Below, piece by piece: positions 26,101 to 38,944 of a stretch of 64,000 bases of DNA (the stretch's first letter is position 1; every line of letters starts with the position of its first letter). Origin of the DNA: Nymphaea colorata (lineage: Eukaryota; Streptophyta; Magnoliopsida; Nymphaeales; Nymphaeaceae); contig NC_045140.1 of NCBI RefSeq assembly GCF_008831285.2, positions 23,330,131-23,394,130 of the forward strand, in the 5' to 3' direction. The notes beneath the pieces were generated by a model. It saw only the letters and a program-made list of their open reading frames with translations. It was not told where the DNA came from and searched no databases. The position numbers and the translations under genes were made by a program.

Positions 26101-27390
26101 CGGAATTCACATATAATGTTCTTCCATGACGAGGGCAAGCCCCAACAACCAGAAAAACACCATGAAAAAGCTCAGGAAACCGACAGCTTAGATAGTGGTG
26201 ATCGATGAATAACGCAGTTCGGTCAAATCTGGTTTCTAACTTGAACAAAGTTAACCCCTTCAAAGCAGGTCTAAACACGTTTGCCCACAACCTTTTAGAT
26301 CTCCATACTTACAATGGCAGTTCAAGGCAAGTTCAAGAAAGTAAACAGCTCCATATCGGAAGTGCCATCATAGGCATCATGATGTTTCATCGAAGAAATA
26401 AAATTCTTTTCAAACGCAAGGCCAGATAACAGTGCTATACGAGTTGGAAAACTTTTCCTCCATCCATACATGGCAAATGGGGGGCCACCGCTTCTCCAAG
26501 ATATAGACCTGGGAAAGTGTTTTCCCTTCAAACGAATACAATACGAACTAAAATAAAGACACATACAGGCATTTTTGCTGTCGGGAAAGTGCAAGCTGTA
26601 ACCGCGTAGTTTTTGCACTCAATCCGCCGGAAATCTGCACACCTAATAAAAGAAAGCAAAAGAGAGAGAGGGAGGGTGGACCGGTTTGAGTGAGAGTAGA
26701 AACCACGTAAGATTCCAACGTGGGGAGGGAAGTGGGCCTCACACGGTTAGTTGGTTTTCTCAAGCACCTAATGTCGTTACCCCGGTGGGTCCCGCGTTTG
26801 CCAACTCCGAATGAGATTGTGGCACTTAACTTCTCCAACACAACGACTCCTTTACTCATGGGCCTCCCTTCAATGCCTCTGACAGCCCAAAGAAGCTGTT
26901 GAATAATCTTCTCTATTCAATGCTTTGGTGTCAGTATTATATTACTGATACGCATCAAGAAGGGTTTCTTTTTTTCTCCTGGGATTCCATTCACAGGAGG
27001 ACATTTGAACGAACACCAATGATCTCCCATGACAAGCTTGCACATCATGGTCATAACGCTTCGATTTCTTGTGAAAATGGTTCACTACTACCAGGAAATG
27101 GATGAGTTTAGAAGGGAAGATTCATGAAATAAGGTTAGAAGAAATTGGTTATGGCAAACGTCAAAGAAGAAGAAGAAGAAGAAAGAAAACAATGAGAATC
27201 ATACCACGTTCAGATTTGTGACAAAGCATTAAAAAACCCAAAGAAAAAAAGTAATAGAAGAATCTCTCGAGTTCCAAAAGAGTATGTCTATCTCTCAAAT
27301 GTAAACTTTTCTTTCAGTCGAAGAGCCTGTCATGCACCTATATTTACAGGAGAAGATTGGGAAAGGGAAAAACAGAGCACCATGGTTCAA
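23190..27390. other. Region between the CUE gene and the calmodulin-like gene, no firm gene
   Basis: It contains the CUE-gene 3' UTR, the orphan exon at 24160-24318 and a poly(A) tract at 24468-24484. A short open stretch at 25189-25263 (SRKAEAVHERTAALNKIQ) is followed by a GT; I could not link it to any family. A (GAA)n run lies at 27161-27187. The convergent gene's 3' UTR probably starts near 27300. Confidence 0.5.
24160..24318 (+). other. Orphan exon-like ORF: possible alternative last exon of the CUE gene
   Basis: After a pyrimidine-rich acceptor (TTCTGTTGTAG) a 52-codon open stretch begins KRLREQNREHAERVLARL and ends SSEHKSS followed by TGA. The start is phase 0, matching the phase-0 end of exon 4 of the CUE gene (23008). 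Splicing exon 4 to this exon would extend the coiled coil and replace the conserved GRFHPDVF tail. I recognise no family. It could also be a leftover exon of another gene, or chance. A 17-A run follows at 24468-24484. Confidence 0.35.
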
Positions 27391-27396
27391 CTATGA

Positions 27397-28082
27397 TTAA
27401 CAGAGAGACGTGAAGCCGCCTGCCTTCATCATCTTCTGAAACTCCTGGAAATTGACCCTCCCATCTCCGTCCAAATCCACCTTCTGGATCATCTCCTTGC
27501 ATTCTCTCCACCCATTTTTCAGCCTCAGGGACCCCAACACCAAAGACAACTCCTCCACAGAGATAAACCCATCTCCATTCACATCAAAAACATCAAATGC
27601 CTCCTTCAACTCGTCATCTCCCACCACCATCGTCGCCTCTCCAACTCCCTTGCTCTCCTCATCCCCGGTTCCTCCCTTGCCGCCGCCGGTCATCGACTCG
27701 TAGAGCACGCAGAACTCTTCGAGGTCGAGGCAGCCGTCTCCATCGGCGTCCAAATTCCGGACCATGGACTCCAGTTCCTCGTCGGATAAAAAGAGGCCGA
27801 CATTCTCCATCGACTCCTTCAGCTCTTCTCGGGTGATGAACCCGTCATTGTTGTGGTCGAAAATCGCGAACACCCGCCGGAGGTCCGCGTCCCTTCGGTA
27901 ACCTTCCGGAGACTGTGGCACTGGCGATGCGGAACCTTGGTTGGGGGCGGGGAAGGGAGGGATTGAATGGTGAAGAGGGAGGAGAGCCAAGCGATGGAGG
28001 GCTTCGTTGCGGAGAAGTGAAGGACGAAGTTGAGGAGGCTGCAGGCAATTATAATGGCCGCCAACACAAAGGCCATCACCAT
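27397..28082 (-). CDS. Calmodulin-like protein with N-terminal hydrophobic anchor and four EF-hands; apparent 1-nt frame break
   Basis: Single-exon gene. The ATG at 28082 opens a frame starting MVMAFVLAAIIIACSLLNF, a hydrophobic anchor like that of endomembrane CMLs (AtCML4/5 type). That frame leaves homology in a C-rich run near 27945. The EF-hand frame, open from upstream to the stop at 27397, has no ATG of its own before the first EF-hand. Four canonical calcium loops are seen: DHNNDGFITREE, DADGDGCLDLEE, DVNGDGFISVEE and DLDGDGRVNFQE, with every Asp/Glu ligand present, and the C terminus is GGFTSLC. One missing base (or two extra) would account for the offset. The intact EF-hands argue for a recent lesion or an assembly error in the C run rather than an old pseudogene. 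Such proteins bind Ca2+ and relay signals; the targets are unknown. Confidence 0.8.
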
Positions 28083-28109
28083 CTTCCTCCTCCCTTCCTC
28101 GAAGACCCC

Positions 28110-28111
<2 letters not shown>

Positions 28112-28143
<32 letters not shown>
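28112..28143 (+). repeat. (GA)n microsatellite in the 5' UTR of the calmodulin-like gene
   Basis: About 16 GA units (CT on the coding strand) lie 30-60 bp upstream of the start codon at 28082. CT-rich leaders are common in plant 5' UTRs and can bind GAGA-binding BPC factors; a role here is inference. Confidence 0.8.
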
Positions 28144-28147
<4 letters not shown>

Positions 28148-28229
28148 CTTCTCGATGGCCCCGAGGGGAGATTTAAAAGAGACTCACGCGGAAGACAACC
28201 GTTTCTCCTCCTTTAAGATCCATTAATTC

Positions 28230-31050
28230 ACCTTTTTGCCGTTAGGGATCCTCCCGGTCAGATGGTTTTCTTAGTGCCCATCTTGGAAGATGCACAAATT
28301 TAATAACTCTTATCATCATTCTTTCAACCTTAATAATAATAATTAAAAAAAAAGTCTCATTTCACTTGATTGGGTTTTTGAACTCATTCATAACGGTGAG
28401 GAGAAACTTTACTCTCACAGTTTTCAGCTAACAAGGAGCCTGTAACAATTAAACAAGAACAATGGGCAGTCTTTCGAAATTACAAAAATAAATGGCAGCC
28501 GATTGTGAATATTCCTTTCTTGCTGTGCTGGAAAACGAATCCTCTTGCCCTACAACCATTGCCGCGTTGAGCGTAATTGCTCGGCAGTGGGGCCCCCACC
28601 TCTTAAACATAAATGTTTCGAATGGAATTGGATTTGATATGGGACCTGACACATTTGGTAGAATTCGTTTACTAAAAACACGTCTTCATATTGATCAGAT
28701 GAGGAACAGAATTCGTTTACTTAGAACACATCTTGATATTGATCAGATGAGGATCAGAATTCGTTTACTAAAAACACATCTTGATATTGATCAGATGAGG
28801 ATCAGAATTCGTTTACTAAAAACACATCTTGATATTCATCAGATGAGGATCAGAATTCGTTTACTAAAAACACATCTTGATATTGATCAGATGAGGATCA
28901 AACTGGTTGTGGTTGGATCTCGAAAGATTTAGCTGAATTTGGTGTCTAAAAGCAAATCTGGCTATTAACATATTAGTCGCCGAACTGAAGGAGAACAAGT
29001 TCAAAATCCAAATGTAACTGAATGTAAAATTTGGGTTTTATATGCCAGTTAGTTCATTGAGATTGCTGGTTTAGCGGGTTCAATCTTAAGCCTGATCCAA
29101 ATAAAAACCATGTCGCATTCAATAAAGTTGGATTTTGGTAGTTCTTAGATCGAAAGCCACTCACATCCCAAGAGGCAGTTGACAATGACATGTTGCATAA
29201 TGCATACGCGGAATAGACACGGGAAAATCTAAAATTGATTCTGGATCGATGTAGTTAAAGAATCTACTGCTTAAATGCATTTAAGTCCAGAAGCACAACA
29301 TTCTAAGATTCAAAACTACCTGCGCCACCCTGAATCAAGATCCAAATGGTTATCAAATCTCATCTCTTCTACTAGGCTTGGTGAAATAATATATCATCGA
29401 AAGGAAAGGCCATGGAGGGAGATCCCACGACGAACTTGGTCCCAGCTTGAGTCGAGTTCGAGGACCATGGTTGACTTAGTCCATTAAGTGGTGCTCTTCT
29501 TATGTTGTAGATCTAGTGCTGATTGTTCATGGGTCAGCCTCATTTTGGCCCTCATTATAATATATATCTAAAAACAATGACAAGATAACACAAGGAAGGT
29601 CAAAATTTTATGAGAAAAGCACCCAAGTTGTTCATGGTGAGTGAAGATGCCAATGGGTTGCTTTCTCTTAAGCCTGCAGTCAAATGATTGAGACTTCCTT
29701 TTTGTGGAAGTAAGGTGTAAGTTGTGGAAATCGGCTGGAGTTGGCTATCACTTGGTCAATCACCAAAGTCAAAAAAGAAGTCAAGGGAAGATGATATTGG
29801 GGATGATGAATTCCATGTCTCCAGTCAGAGTACTCCCCCTCTATAGACAACGCTCAAACAGCAGTTTGTCAGCGGCAGTAGTAGGGCTCTACGGCCATTG
29901 AGAGGCACTATTTTCTTCTCAATCGGTACCAACGCTGTCAATGTGGTTGAGCATTATTAAATGCATATCGGTCCAAATCGTCCCTTACACATTGATTCGT
30001 TAGGTTAATGTGGGGAGATACCTCCAAGATGCCGAACCCTTTTTGCCTTTCCCCATCCTAAGAGCTCCTTAATTTACAGTCATTTCCTTTAACTAAAAAA
30101 TAGCATCTGCCATCGTTCGCAGAAGCAATACCCGTTAAAATCACCAAACTTTCCCGCTTCAAATATACGTTAAAATCAAACTAATGACCAGACTTTGAAG
30201 CTTCAAATATATGCTTAGAAGCAATAAATAACTAGCTGACATGGCCCTAAATCTGCCCATATACAAAATAAAATAGCATTTAAGATTTTTTTTATATGAG
30301 CCAAAAATGCTCAGCTTGTATTCGTGGGTATGTACGGTTTACAAAAATGAAAAATGATACGATACTTAAAATTCATATTGCGGTAACTCGATCATAGAAC
30401 TGGAGGTGGCCGACCCTTGATTTACCAGAGGTTACCCACATCTTACAAATGCTAATAAAGCAAGAAGAAGAAACCCGGGATCTTCTTGACCTTTTTAGGG
30501 GGGGAGAAGTAGGACCGACTTAATTTCTCCGTTCACTTTTATGACTGAACCATCAGAACACGGAATCTTTCAAGACAACATATTCATCCGTGAAAAAAAA
30601 AGATAAATGCTTGCAACGAATCATTTACTGGAACCACGAGGTCGACGGTGGCCAAAAGCTCAAACAAAATTCTAACTAAATGGTGAATATCTCAACTCAA
30701 TTGGACGGGCAATAACAAAACGGACGTCCAATAAGGGAAGAATTTCCAAGATACACGTAGTACAGCAAATTCTGAATCTCATTTTTGCCTCGACACCAGA
30801 GTCCAAAGTCCCAGACTGTACAAGGACGGTCCAGGAAAAAAAAACAGAGTTTCTACCTTTTCTTTTTCTTTTTTTTTTTCGCAGGAAGGCAGAAGCACTA
30901 GGCTATCTGAGAAAAGATTTCCGGATTCTTTTCCTATAATATAATATTATATATTTCCGTATAGATAAAGAAGAGGTTGGTGTACGGGGGCTTCTTTTAT
31001 GCACAGAATGGAAGAACACTGATGGACGTTAAGAATCTGTAGTTCTGAAG
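28230..31050. other. Intergenic DNA between the calmodulin-like and EREX-like genes
   Basis: Apart from the 48-bp minisatellite at 28661-28900, I see no gene or named element. The last few hundred bases before 31059 should hold the EREX-like 3' UTR. Short open frames (for example around 29704-29901) lack family motifs or splice context. Confidence 0.55.
28661..28900 (+). repeat. Minisatellite: five tandem 48-bp units
   Basis: Units start at 28661, 28709, 28757, 28805 and 28853, each beginning GAATTCGTTTACT and ending CAGATGAGGA plus 3 nt. The first two are more diverged (ACGTCTTCA, CTTAGAACA) and the last three differ by one base. The unit is 16 codons, so an ATG-started frame at 28492-28932 stays open through all copies, giving repeats like LLKTHLDIDQMRIRIR. 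The upstream frame (MAADCEYSFLAVLENE) matches nothing I know. I call this a repeat, not a gene. Confidence 0.9.
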
Positions 31051-31058
31051 GCTCACAA

Positions 31059-34000
31059 TCATCTTTCAAGAAACTTGTAGAGCACGGTCTTCCTTGTTGG
31101 TGCTTCATCACCATCCACATCCTCAAATTGTGGTGCTGTTTTAAGTGCACAACGAATTACAGAATTCACAAGCTTCCGTAGTCTAGCATTGTCGATGAGA
31201 ATATCAGCCAGTACTTTGCGCAATGCAGCCTCATCGGCAGCTGTATCATCACCATCAACTTGGAAGCTGCTTTGAGATTCACTGCCCTGCCTCTCATTTG
31301 CAGCGCCAACAGAACCATCATTTTCCTGGGCTAACAGCTGTGCCTGGAAATGAAGTATAGTGATAAAATCATATGACAGAATCGGAAATGAACAGACCTT
31401 TAAATGAGAAAGCTGAAATAAGGATACTTTTATGCAGGTGGATACTGATCATTTGCTTCCATGAATTTAATATAGAAATCTGGATGATTAACAATAGTGC
31501 AACAAACTAAAAAAGTGCAACATATGTTCGCCATTCAAGAAGCAGCAAACAGCCACAAGGTTGATTTCGTATATCTTTTTAATTTTGAAAATTCATCCCT
31601 ACCACATGAACCATGTCGTCTCTAGATGGTGGTCACTGTTAAATCCATAACTGATTAAATCAATCTATAACCCTTCAGTTAAACCACTCCAAATTTGTAT
31701 GTGAGGTTAAACTTGCCGATAAGAACTGTTTTGACGTACAAGTAATTTTAAATAACATAAACCCATCTCACTGCAGCCTAATTTGGTAAACTGTTAAGCA
31801 CCGTTTATGAAAAGGATGGATGTGATGATGTCGCCATAAAGAAAAACTTACTAGTTACGGATGTTCAGAGGGACAACTGCAACACGCTGGCATCTATAAT
31901 ATGCACAAACAAAATGCTTATATAGCCAACAGAAGCTAAAAAAGATAAGGAAACATACTTCTGCAAGCAAGAGTCCAATTCGATTATCTGATGTTGCCAA
32001 AAGATCTAATGCATCTGAGAGTGAAGATGAATCAACGGTGAACTTATCTTCCTCTTCAGCAAGAAAATTGACACTACATTCTTGAAGTCTGTTGCAAAGA
32101 ACTTCACATTCATGTAATAGCTTAACTCTTGAAGTACTTGAATGCTCACGCCGTTGCTGCTCCTTGTAAAGTATCCTCTGGAAGATTGAACCAAGCTAGT
32201 TCCAGTCAACTGATTTCATAGTTTCTATGACTATTAAAAGAGAATCAAGACAAACTAATAAAATATAAAAAATAAAAGGTATCCACCATACCAAGTAGTC
32301 GAGCACAATCAATTTGAGAGGGACATTGCAAAATGCAAATGAATTGTACTACCAAGCAACTGTGCACATGAAAAAACCAAAGACATGCAAGCAATAAAAG
32401 TAGGCAAAGGGCAAGCAAACGGACATAAAGCAAGGACAGCTATGGGGTTTTTATGTAGAGAGGACTGAGGGCATTAGTTACATACATACATCATGGAACT
32501 GCCAGAGTCAAACTGCATGAATGTTAATAAGAAGATAAAGTTTAAGGTATAACTACAGGATCCCAGCCTGTTGACCTTTTGCCATGCTGAAAGTACTGGA
32601 GTTCAAAAGAACCAATAAAAGAAGAAACATTTACGTCAGTACTCAAAGTATTAAATACTACAACCAAACTACAACCACATAGCGGAAATAATAATAATAT
32701 CCTATCTGTTTCCGTTACTTGTAACTCCAGGCATGAAGGTTCAGTTTAAAATTCATTCAAGAAGTTGGAATTTCCTTCTCTTTTAAAAGTGCAGTTTGGT
32801 CAGTAGATCATATACCTCTAGTTCAGATTTTGCCTTTAGAGACTGTTGTAACTCTTGCTTAAGTTCAGTTTGAGACTTTCTCAGAGATTTGACTTCTTTT
32901 ACAAGAACTTTTACATCTGCCTTCATTTTCATCTCCTGTTCTTCATGAGCTTTTTGCAAGTTTTGAAGCTGTTCTCTCGTTGAATCCAATTCATGTTGCA
33001 AAAGTTCCCTCTCAGATGTTGCAGCCTTTTTAGTAGCTTCTGCTCGATTCTTTTCAGCCTGAAATAATACTTACATGTATGGATATGCAGAAAAAAAGAA
33101 CAGAGGAAAAGGAAAAACAACAACTGCTGCAAGACCTGCTCGGATCTGAGCTTGGCTTCCATCTCCAAGGACTGCCTGCGAAGTTCCTCCATGTCCCACT
33201 GTAGTTGAGTAATTCTCTCTCTTTCAACTAAAATTGCCTGTTGTAAATTTTCCTTGCTCTTCTGCCTAGTGGTCTCAAGTTCTACGTTCAAATCTTTGAC
33301 CTGCAATGCAAGATTGAGCAGAAAATGTGAAGAATGTTGAGGACATACAGATACAACAAAAATGAAGACCAGAAACTTTGTACCAGAGACGGGGCAAAAT
33401 AGTTAGTCTTAGGGTTGTCATGAAATGATACAAAAAATGCAACGCCAACATATTCCACTCTTAAGGGTAGGTGAATGGCTATGCAAAAATTATAAGATGC
33501 AAAAGACTGTCCATGCGTTGCAAAGCCTCTTTTTTTTTAGGTGATCTACATTAAGTCAATGGCATTTGAAATTCTCTGGCTGACGAAATTGACCATAAAC
33601 AGTTTTAAAAACAATGCAACTGAGGTACATAATTATCTTTTAGACAGCTGAGTTTTATAAGATATCAATCACAGTTTTCTGAAAAATAAAATAATCTAAT
33701 TTACATATTTAAATTTGATAAGAAAAAGTAACAATTTTAGGCCAAAAGATAGCATATGCATAAACATCATTAATTTTTAAGGTGATCATTTCAAGTTAAG
33801 AGTTCATCTAATGGTAAATGTGACTAGTTTTATGCTACACAAGTTCCTTAAGGGCTCGTTTGGCAGCAAGGACACTCACATAGTGTCCAATGAATCTGAC
33901 CCACATATTGGGGCAGGTTAATGAAACAATAGTTCTAGTGTTCCATGAATCACCCCAATTAATAGGGCAGATTCATTGGACACTTTCTGAGTGTTCTTCC

Positions 34001-37000
34001 TACCAAAGAACCTCTAAAAATACCACCGTTCAATGTTATAGCCCATAGAAATCAGAAGAAAATTTAGTGAAGCTTGTGGTAGTCTAGCATCAAAATCATG
34101 ACACAGCAGCAACACTGTTTTAGCACTTCTCAAGAACAACATAGGGAATATAAACATCTGTGTCGACCCTTTCAATAAGAAACAACAAAAACCTATAAAT
34201 TCTAATGCTTTATGTCCCTCAAAAGGGATAAATCAAGTGTACATGATTTGACTGCCCAAAAGGACTTACAGATACTCAGACTACATAAAATACATGGTCA
34301 GCATACTTGATAATTTTTTTCTATAGTCAAATGTTTTCTCCTTCTAACAATGAAACCTAGCCCAGAAATGCCACAGACATTTAAGCTGCAAGCAAAATAC
34401 TCTATGATGAGCAATTGAATAGCAAGATAAATGTAATTGTGATAAGCTTCCCTCTTCTTGGAGGTTTGCATAAAAAGGCTACTTCAGCAAGATCCACCAT
34501 CAAGCATTCAGCAGGAGCCAACCAATACTCGTCAGTCCTTTTCTTACTAGAAAAGGGTTTATCATGCTAATCAATATTGTACCATCATGGCATCATCAGA
34601 TATCATATCTAGACATGAGACGGAAAATTCCAAAAGCCACATCCTTTAATACACATGATCCTTGTTTATCATCATGGACATTAAGTTCGTTTTCTGACCA
34701 TGAAACAAGATCAGAATCTGTAATATATTCACCTTGAAATTTCAGTTACATGATAATCATGAATCACATACTTGGAGAAGGCACATAAGTATGGTTTTAA
34801 ATTTTAAAGACAAATAATAACATTCATGAACCATCAAAACAAAAGAGAGGAAATACATAACAACACCACAGATATACACCTTAGTTGTAAGGTACTCTTT
34901 TACAGCCGCTTCTTGATTTAACCTAGCAATCATATCTTCCATGTCTGTTTTTGCTGATGTTAGCCTCCTCTGTAAGGTTATTAAAACCCTATTCAATTTC
35001 TGACGCTGATCAAGGGGAAGGACTATCTGTACATCACCTAACTGAAACTCATTGGTAAAAGAAGAACCAGAGGTAGATGGACCTCCTGCACCTCCACCAA
35101 GTTCAAGAGCACCATCACCAGCTAAATAGGATGACCCAATATTTGAAATTTCACTGCCTCTTACTGAACTCACATCACTTGTAATACTTTCAGAAGAAAG
35201 TTTTCGAGTATGCCCAGTACGCTCCTCCCTTTCTAGTAATAGATCCATTCTATCACTAAAATAAGGCACGTTATTTTGAGAATCTACATATGAACTACTC
35301 CTGTTTGTGGCATTAAGTTCCTTCCCCAATTGATTCTGCATTTCTTCTTGCTGATCTGCAGTAGAATCTCCTAAAAGAAGGCCATTTTCATGGTTAAGAA
35401 TTCCAAGTTTTGCTAGAGCTCCAGCAGGGACAGTCAAGTCTTGATCAGATAAAGGATCTTCTGCTCCAGCTTCAGATCCATTATGAGCAATTTGTCTTGG
35501 TGTTCCCAAATCAGAAGCCTCATAAGTATTGTCACTCCCATAATCCAGCATCGCTGATGAAGTCTGAGGTTTAACCAATGAGCTTCCTGAAAAAACTGAA
35601 ACACCTGAATATATTCAGACTTGAAGAAAGAGGCAACATTTTGAGACCTTAATTTTGACTGATAAGAATGATAAAACAATTCCTGAGGAAATGGCCGAGC
35701 AATACATATAACACCAATTATAGACACAGCCTGATTAAAGAAGTCATATAAAAGGTAATAAGAACTATGAGGCATATGCATATAAACATGACCATTGTCA
35801 ATGATCAAGTACCTGCCATAGTTACTGGCTTAAGTTCCTAATGAAAAATGAACTGCAAAGCCCATTTAGATGGAAATAGACCAATAGCAAAGGCTACCTA
35901 CATGACCTAGCTGCAGCTTCCAGATCAAGAAAAGAAGCCACTGGCACGCTTCTAGACAAATCGATGTCAGAAAGTAGCTTTCCCATCCATTCCTCCAAAG
36001 CAGATCTTCTCTGAAAGGAAAGGTGAAAGGAACACAATAAACAAAAAATAAAGAAATAGTGAAGGATCAACTTAGGACAGCAACCCTCTGCTAAAATTTT
36101 CCAGTGTCTTCATGAGCAAACAATAAACATGCTATAGGACATTCTTCGCCATTCTAGGTTAGCTTAATAGCAAAATGCATAACCAAAGTAAATAAAGTCC
36201 ATTATCACGACAGAAAATATTTTCAACTTATGAAGTTAAGATAGCAAAGACTTTGCCTCTTCCAGCTGCACTCTACTAGAATTGACCCGCAGGAAAGCAT
36301 GCTTTGGTGGAGGTGATGGGAGATTCTTCCTAGGGAAAACCCGCTTAAGCTGCAAAAGACAACCAAATGCTACATCAACATGAAAACGTTCAACGATCAC
36401 TTTTCAGACAGCAAGAAGGCAATACTGCAACTTAAGGCCTCCAGTTGGCTGGCATTACCACTTCCCTTTTAAGAATGAAAATGGCATTACATTTACAAAC
36501 TAAAATACTGTAAATAAACAAATAAGAAAGGCTTAATCTAACAATGTGGAGGAACTTTTGTGGCACATGTTCTCACTAAACTTTTTTTTTTTTTGTATAA
36601 TGTGAAATAAAAGTTTGCCACTCTCAAAGCATTGTAAGAGAAAAGAACTATTATATGAAGCCCGGTCATGAAATGCCATGACAAGTTTGGGCATGGCCGA
36701 AAATTCGGCATCCAAAATGTAACTAGCATGAAAATCTTCACCAATATTTAGCTCATGGATTAAACTTGATACACATAATTTTGATTAATTAACTCAGGTG
36801 TTATTTTAGCAATGGTACTTTTGATGTTTAAGTAACTTTCCATTCACAAAGTATGATCACCAAATTAACTCTTTGCATCAATTTTAAATGATTTCATCAG
36901 AGCACATGATAATGAGTGTTTCCATACTTGTATACATAAAATAGATTTTTCATTCACATGGTTTACAAGAATATAGTCTGCTCTGGTCCAACTAACAGAT

Positions 37001-38944
37001 AATTACGACTTTATTCAGTCATCTTTTCCATTAGGCTTTATTCAATTATCTTTCCCATTAGAAATTTCTGGATAGTGAATGATGAGTTGGTATATTGTAC
37101 TCGTGTACATGATTATATCATCCTTTAAGTCCTTTAAGTCCTAAAACAAGCCTTCCTCATGTAAATGCAAGCCTTCCTCATCATACTGGAAAATTTTCTG
37201 TAAAATCATGAGTCATTTTGCAAGACATGAAAGAATGGTGCAAATAAAAAACAGCTGCAAAATGTTTCTGTATTACACTGATATCGACCTAAAGCAGCAT
37301 AAACCTTCCAGCTATTTGCAGTTCTGCTTGGGTGAGTGAATTTGCTTGATTTGTAATGTCCAAAAATAAATCCATGTACAGTCATTTTACTACTGATTTG
37401 TACAATTTTTGACAGTAGAAACTAGATTTGACATAAAAAACATGACCAGGCCACTTACCGTAGTGAATAACTTTAAGAAGTCACTGAACCTTCTAAGTAT
37501 TGTTCGAACAGATGTAACTCCCTCAGGTGATTGAATACCGATCTGAACCCTGTAGAACTGTAATTTTTAGGTTGTCAAAACAACAGCGATGAAGCTTCCA
37601 CCAAAGCAACAACTATGAATCAACTTATACACATGTGCAGGAGAAAGCCGGTTAACAAAATTAAAGATCGAAAGAGCGGGAAAAGATTTTGTTTTGTCCA
37701 CGTTTCTTCCAGCATAAAAGAAAGAACACCAACATAACACTTAACCAAAAAAAAAAAAAAGAATAAATTTATAAAGTTGCATATTCATTAACAACCAGTC
37801 CTCCTGTAAACATCATATCAACTAGAAAAGGCATAAACTGAATTTGGATATCATTGTTAAAGAAATAAATTTTGGCCAAAGAAAGTAACACCAACTTAAT
37901 AAATGATTGAATATGCATAAACTTCTGCATGAGTTCACACTTCTGAATGGAAGGTCCATATATAAAAATTCTGGCAAGTAGAAATGAGCTGGTCCATCTT
38001 CAGGTTTGGGTGTAATGCAAATACAACGTAATCAGTTTAACGCCCAAGACATGCAGCATTTGAAACATCAACAGAATGGATTGGTACGTCATACTCATAT
38101 ATAGAGCTTGGTAGTTGCTACAAAAACTAAGGGTGCACTTTTAGCTTTAGTTTAATTTGAAACAAAGATTCATAGTCCAACTATCATCAAGATACACTAG
38201 AACTAATATTTGTTGCAGAAATGGTAACTTAAAAATAACCATTTGGACAAACTAAGCACCATATCAAGTTGCAATAAAAAATTAGAAACGGTTTCTACAG
38301 ACACTAGCAACTGCTCGAAGGAGTGGGCAAGACTGCATGGTAGGCAGTTGCAATATAATACAAATTTAAGACTAAACAAATGTGAATATACTCACAAGCA
38401 CTTCAATTTAACAGAAGAATTTGCAAAAGAAAAATTGAATGCTCACCACGATGGGATTAACCAAGTTTCCATCAAAAGCTTTTGAATCAGGTGACGCCAT
38501 CCAAGAAGGGATGGTTACACAATAACTCCAGCCCGTTCGATGGTCATGCGGCCAAACAGTGTCTCGTCCATCCTACGCACAAAGACATTAAAGAATGTGA
38601 TGAACAAATAGCAGAACAATGCGAATCAAACCGGCCAGTTTCATTCATCAAAGGCGTAATCAAATTCCACCAATCAGATCAGTTCCTTGAAAATCATAAC
38701 TAAGAAAGGAAACCAGACGACTGTTGATCGACATCAATGATTTCACGCCATGAAAGTGCATAGTTAAATTGAATGATCGAATCTCAGCAGAAGCCAACTT
38801 CCAGATTAAGAAAATCGAAACGTGAATCGGAAGAAGAGAATTTTCGAATCATACCCACTTCTTAGGGGCCGGGCTCCAATCCATGCCGAGGGGCAAAGGC
38901 GACGTACCATCGTGCCGATGCTTCGGAGGGCTCTTCCTGAGCAT
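31059..38944 (-). CDS. EREX: PX-domain protein, EREX type (endosomal Rab5 effector), complete, ten exons, 717 aa
   Basis: Exons: 38944-38855, 38572-38447, 37557-37459, 36349-36257, 36010-35902, 35604-34880, 33300-33136, 33058-32816, 32177-31959, 31343-31059; every junction keeps frame. The N terminus [20 protein letters not shown] and [18 protein letters not shown] match Arabidopsis EREX (At3g15920) as I recall it. A PX domain spans about 48-165, with [14 protein letters not shown] (94-99, phosphoinositide-binding motif) and LPSPPPK. A long disordered Ser/Gly-rich middle includes [15 protein letters not shown]. Coiled coils follow from about 375 ([49 protein letters not shown]), and the end is a helical [19 protein letters not shown] block. 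EREX binds PI3P and active RAB5 and supports vacuolar protein transport. Intron 4 starts with GC (36256-36255); no GT donor keeps frame. Arabidopsis EREX is about 755 aa. Confidence 0.93.
33848..34017. mobile_element. MITE with about 50-bp terminal inverted repeats, in EREX intron 6
   Basis: The left end reads AGGGCTCGTTTGGCAG followed by GGACACTCACATAGTGTCC and AATGAATCTG. The right end, read on the minus strand, gives AGAGGTTCTTTGGTAG, then AACACTCAGAAAGTGTCC and AATGAATCTG. The two arms pair over about 50 bp around a core of about 60 bp. The GGGCTCGTTTGG-like terminus resembles Tourist/PIF-Harbinger MITEs, and TAA-like flanks would fit their target duplication, but superfamily is uncertain. 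No transposase is encoded. Confidence 0.75.

Noticed and set aside
27452-28226. Several plus-strand frames antisense to the calmodulin-like gene.
   Set aside because: They are mirror frames of GC-rich EF-hand codons and of the (GA)n leader, with no family match.
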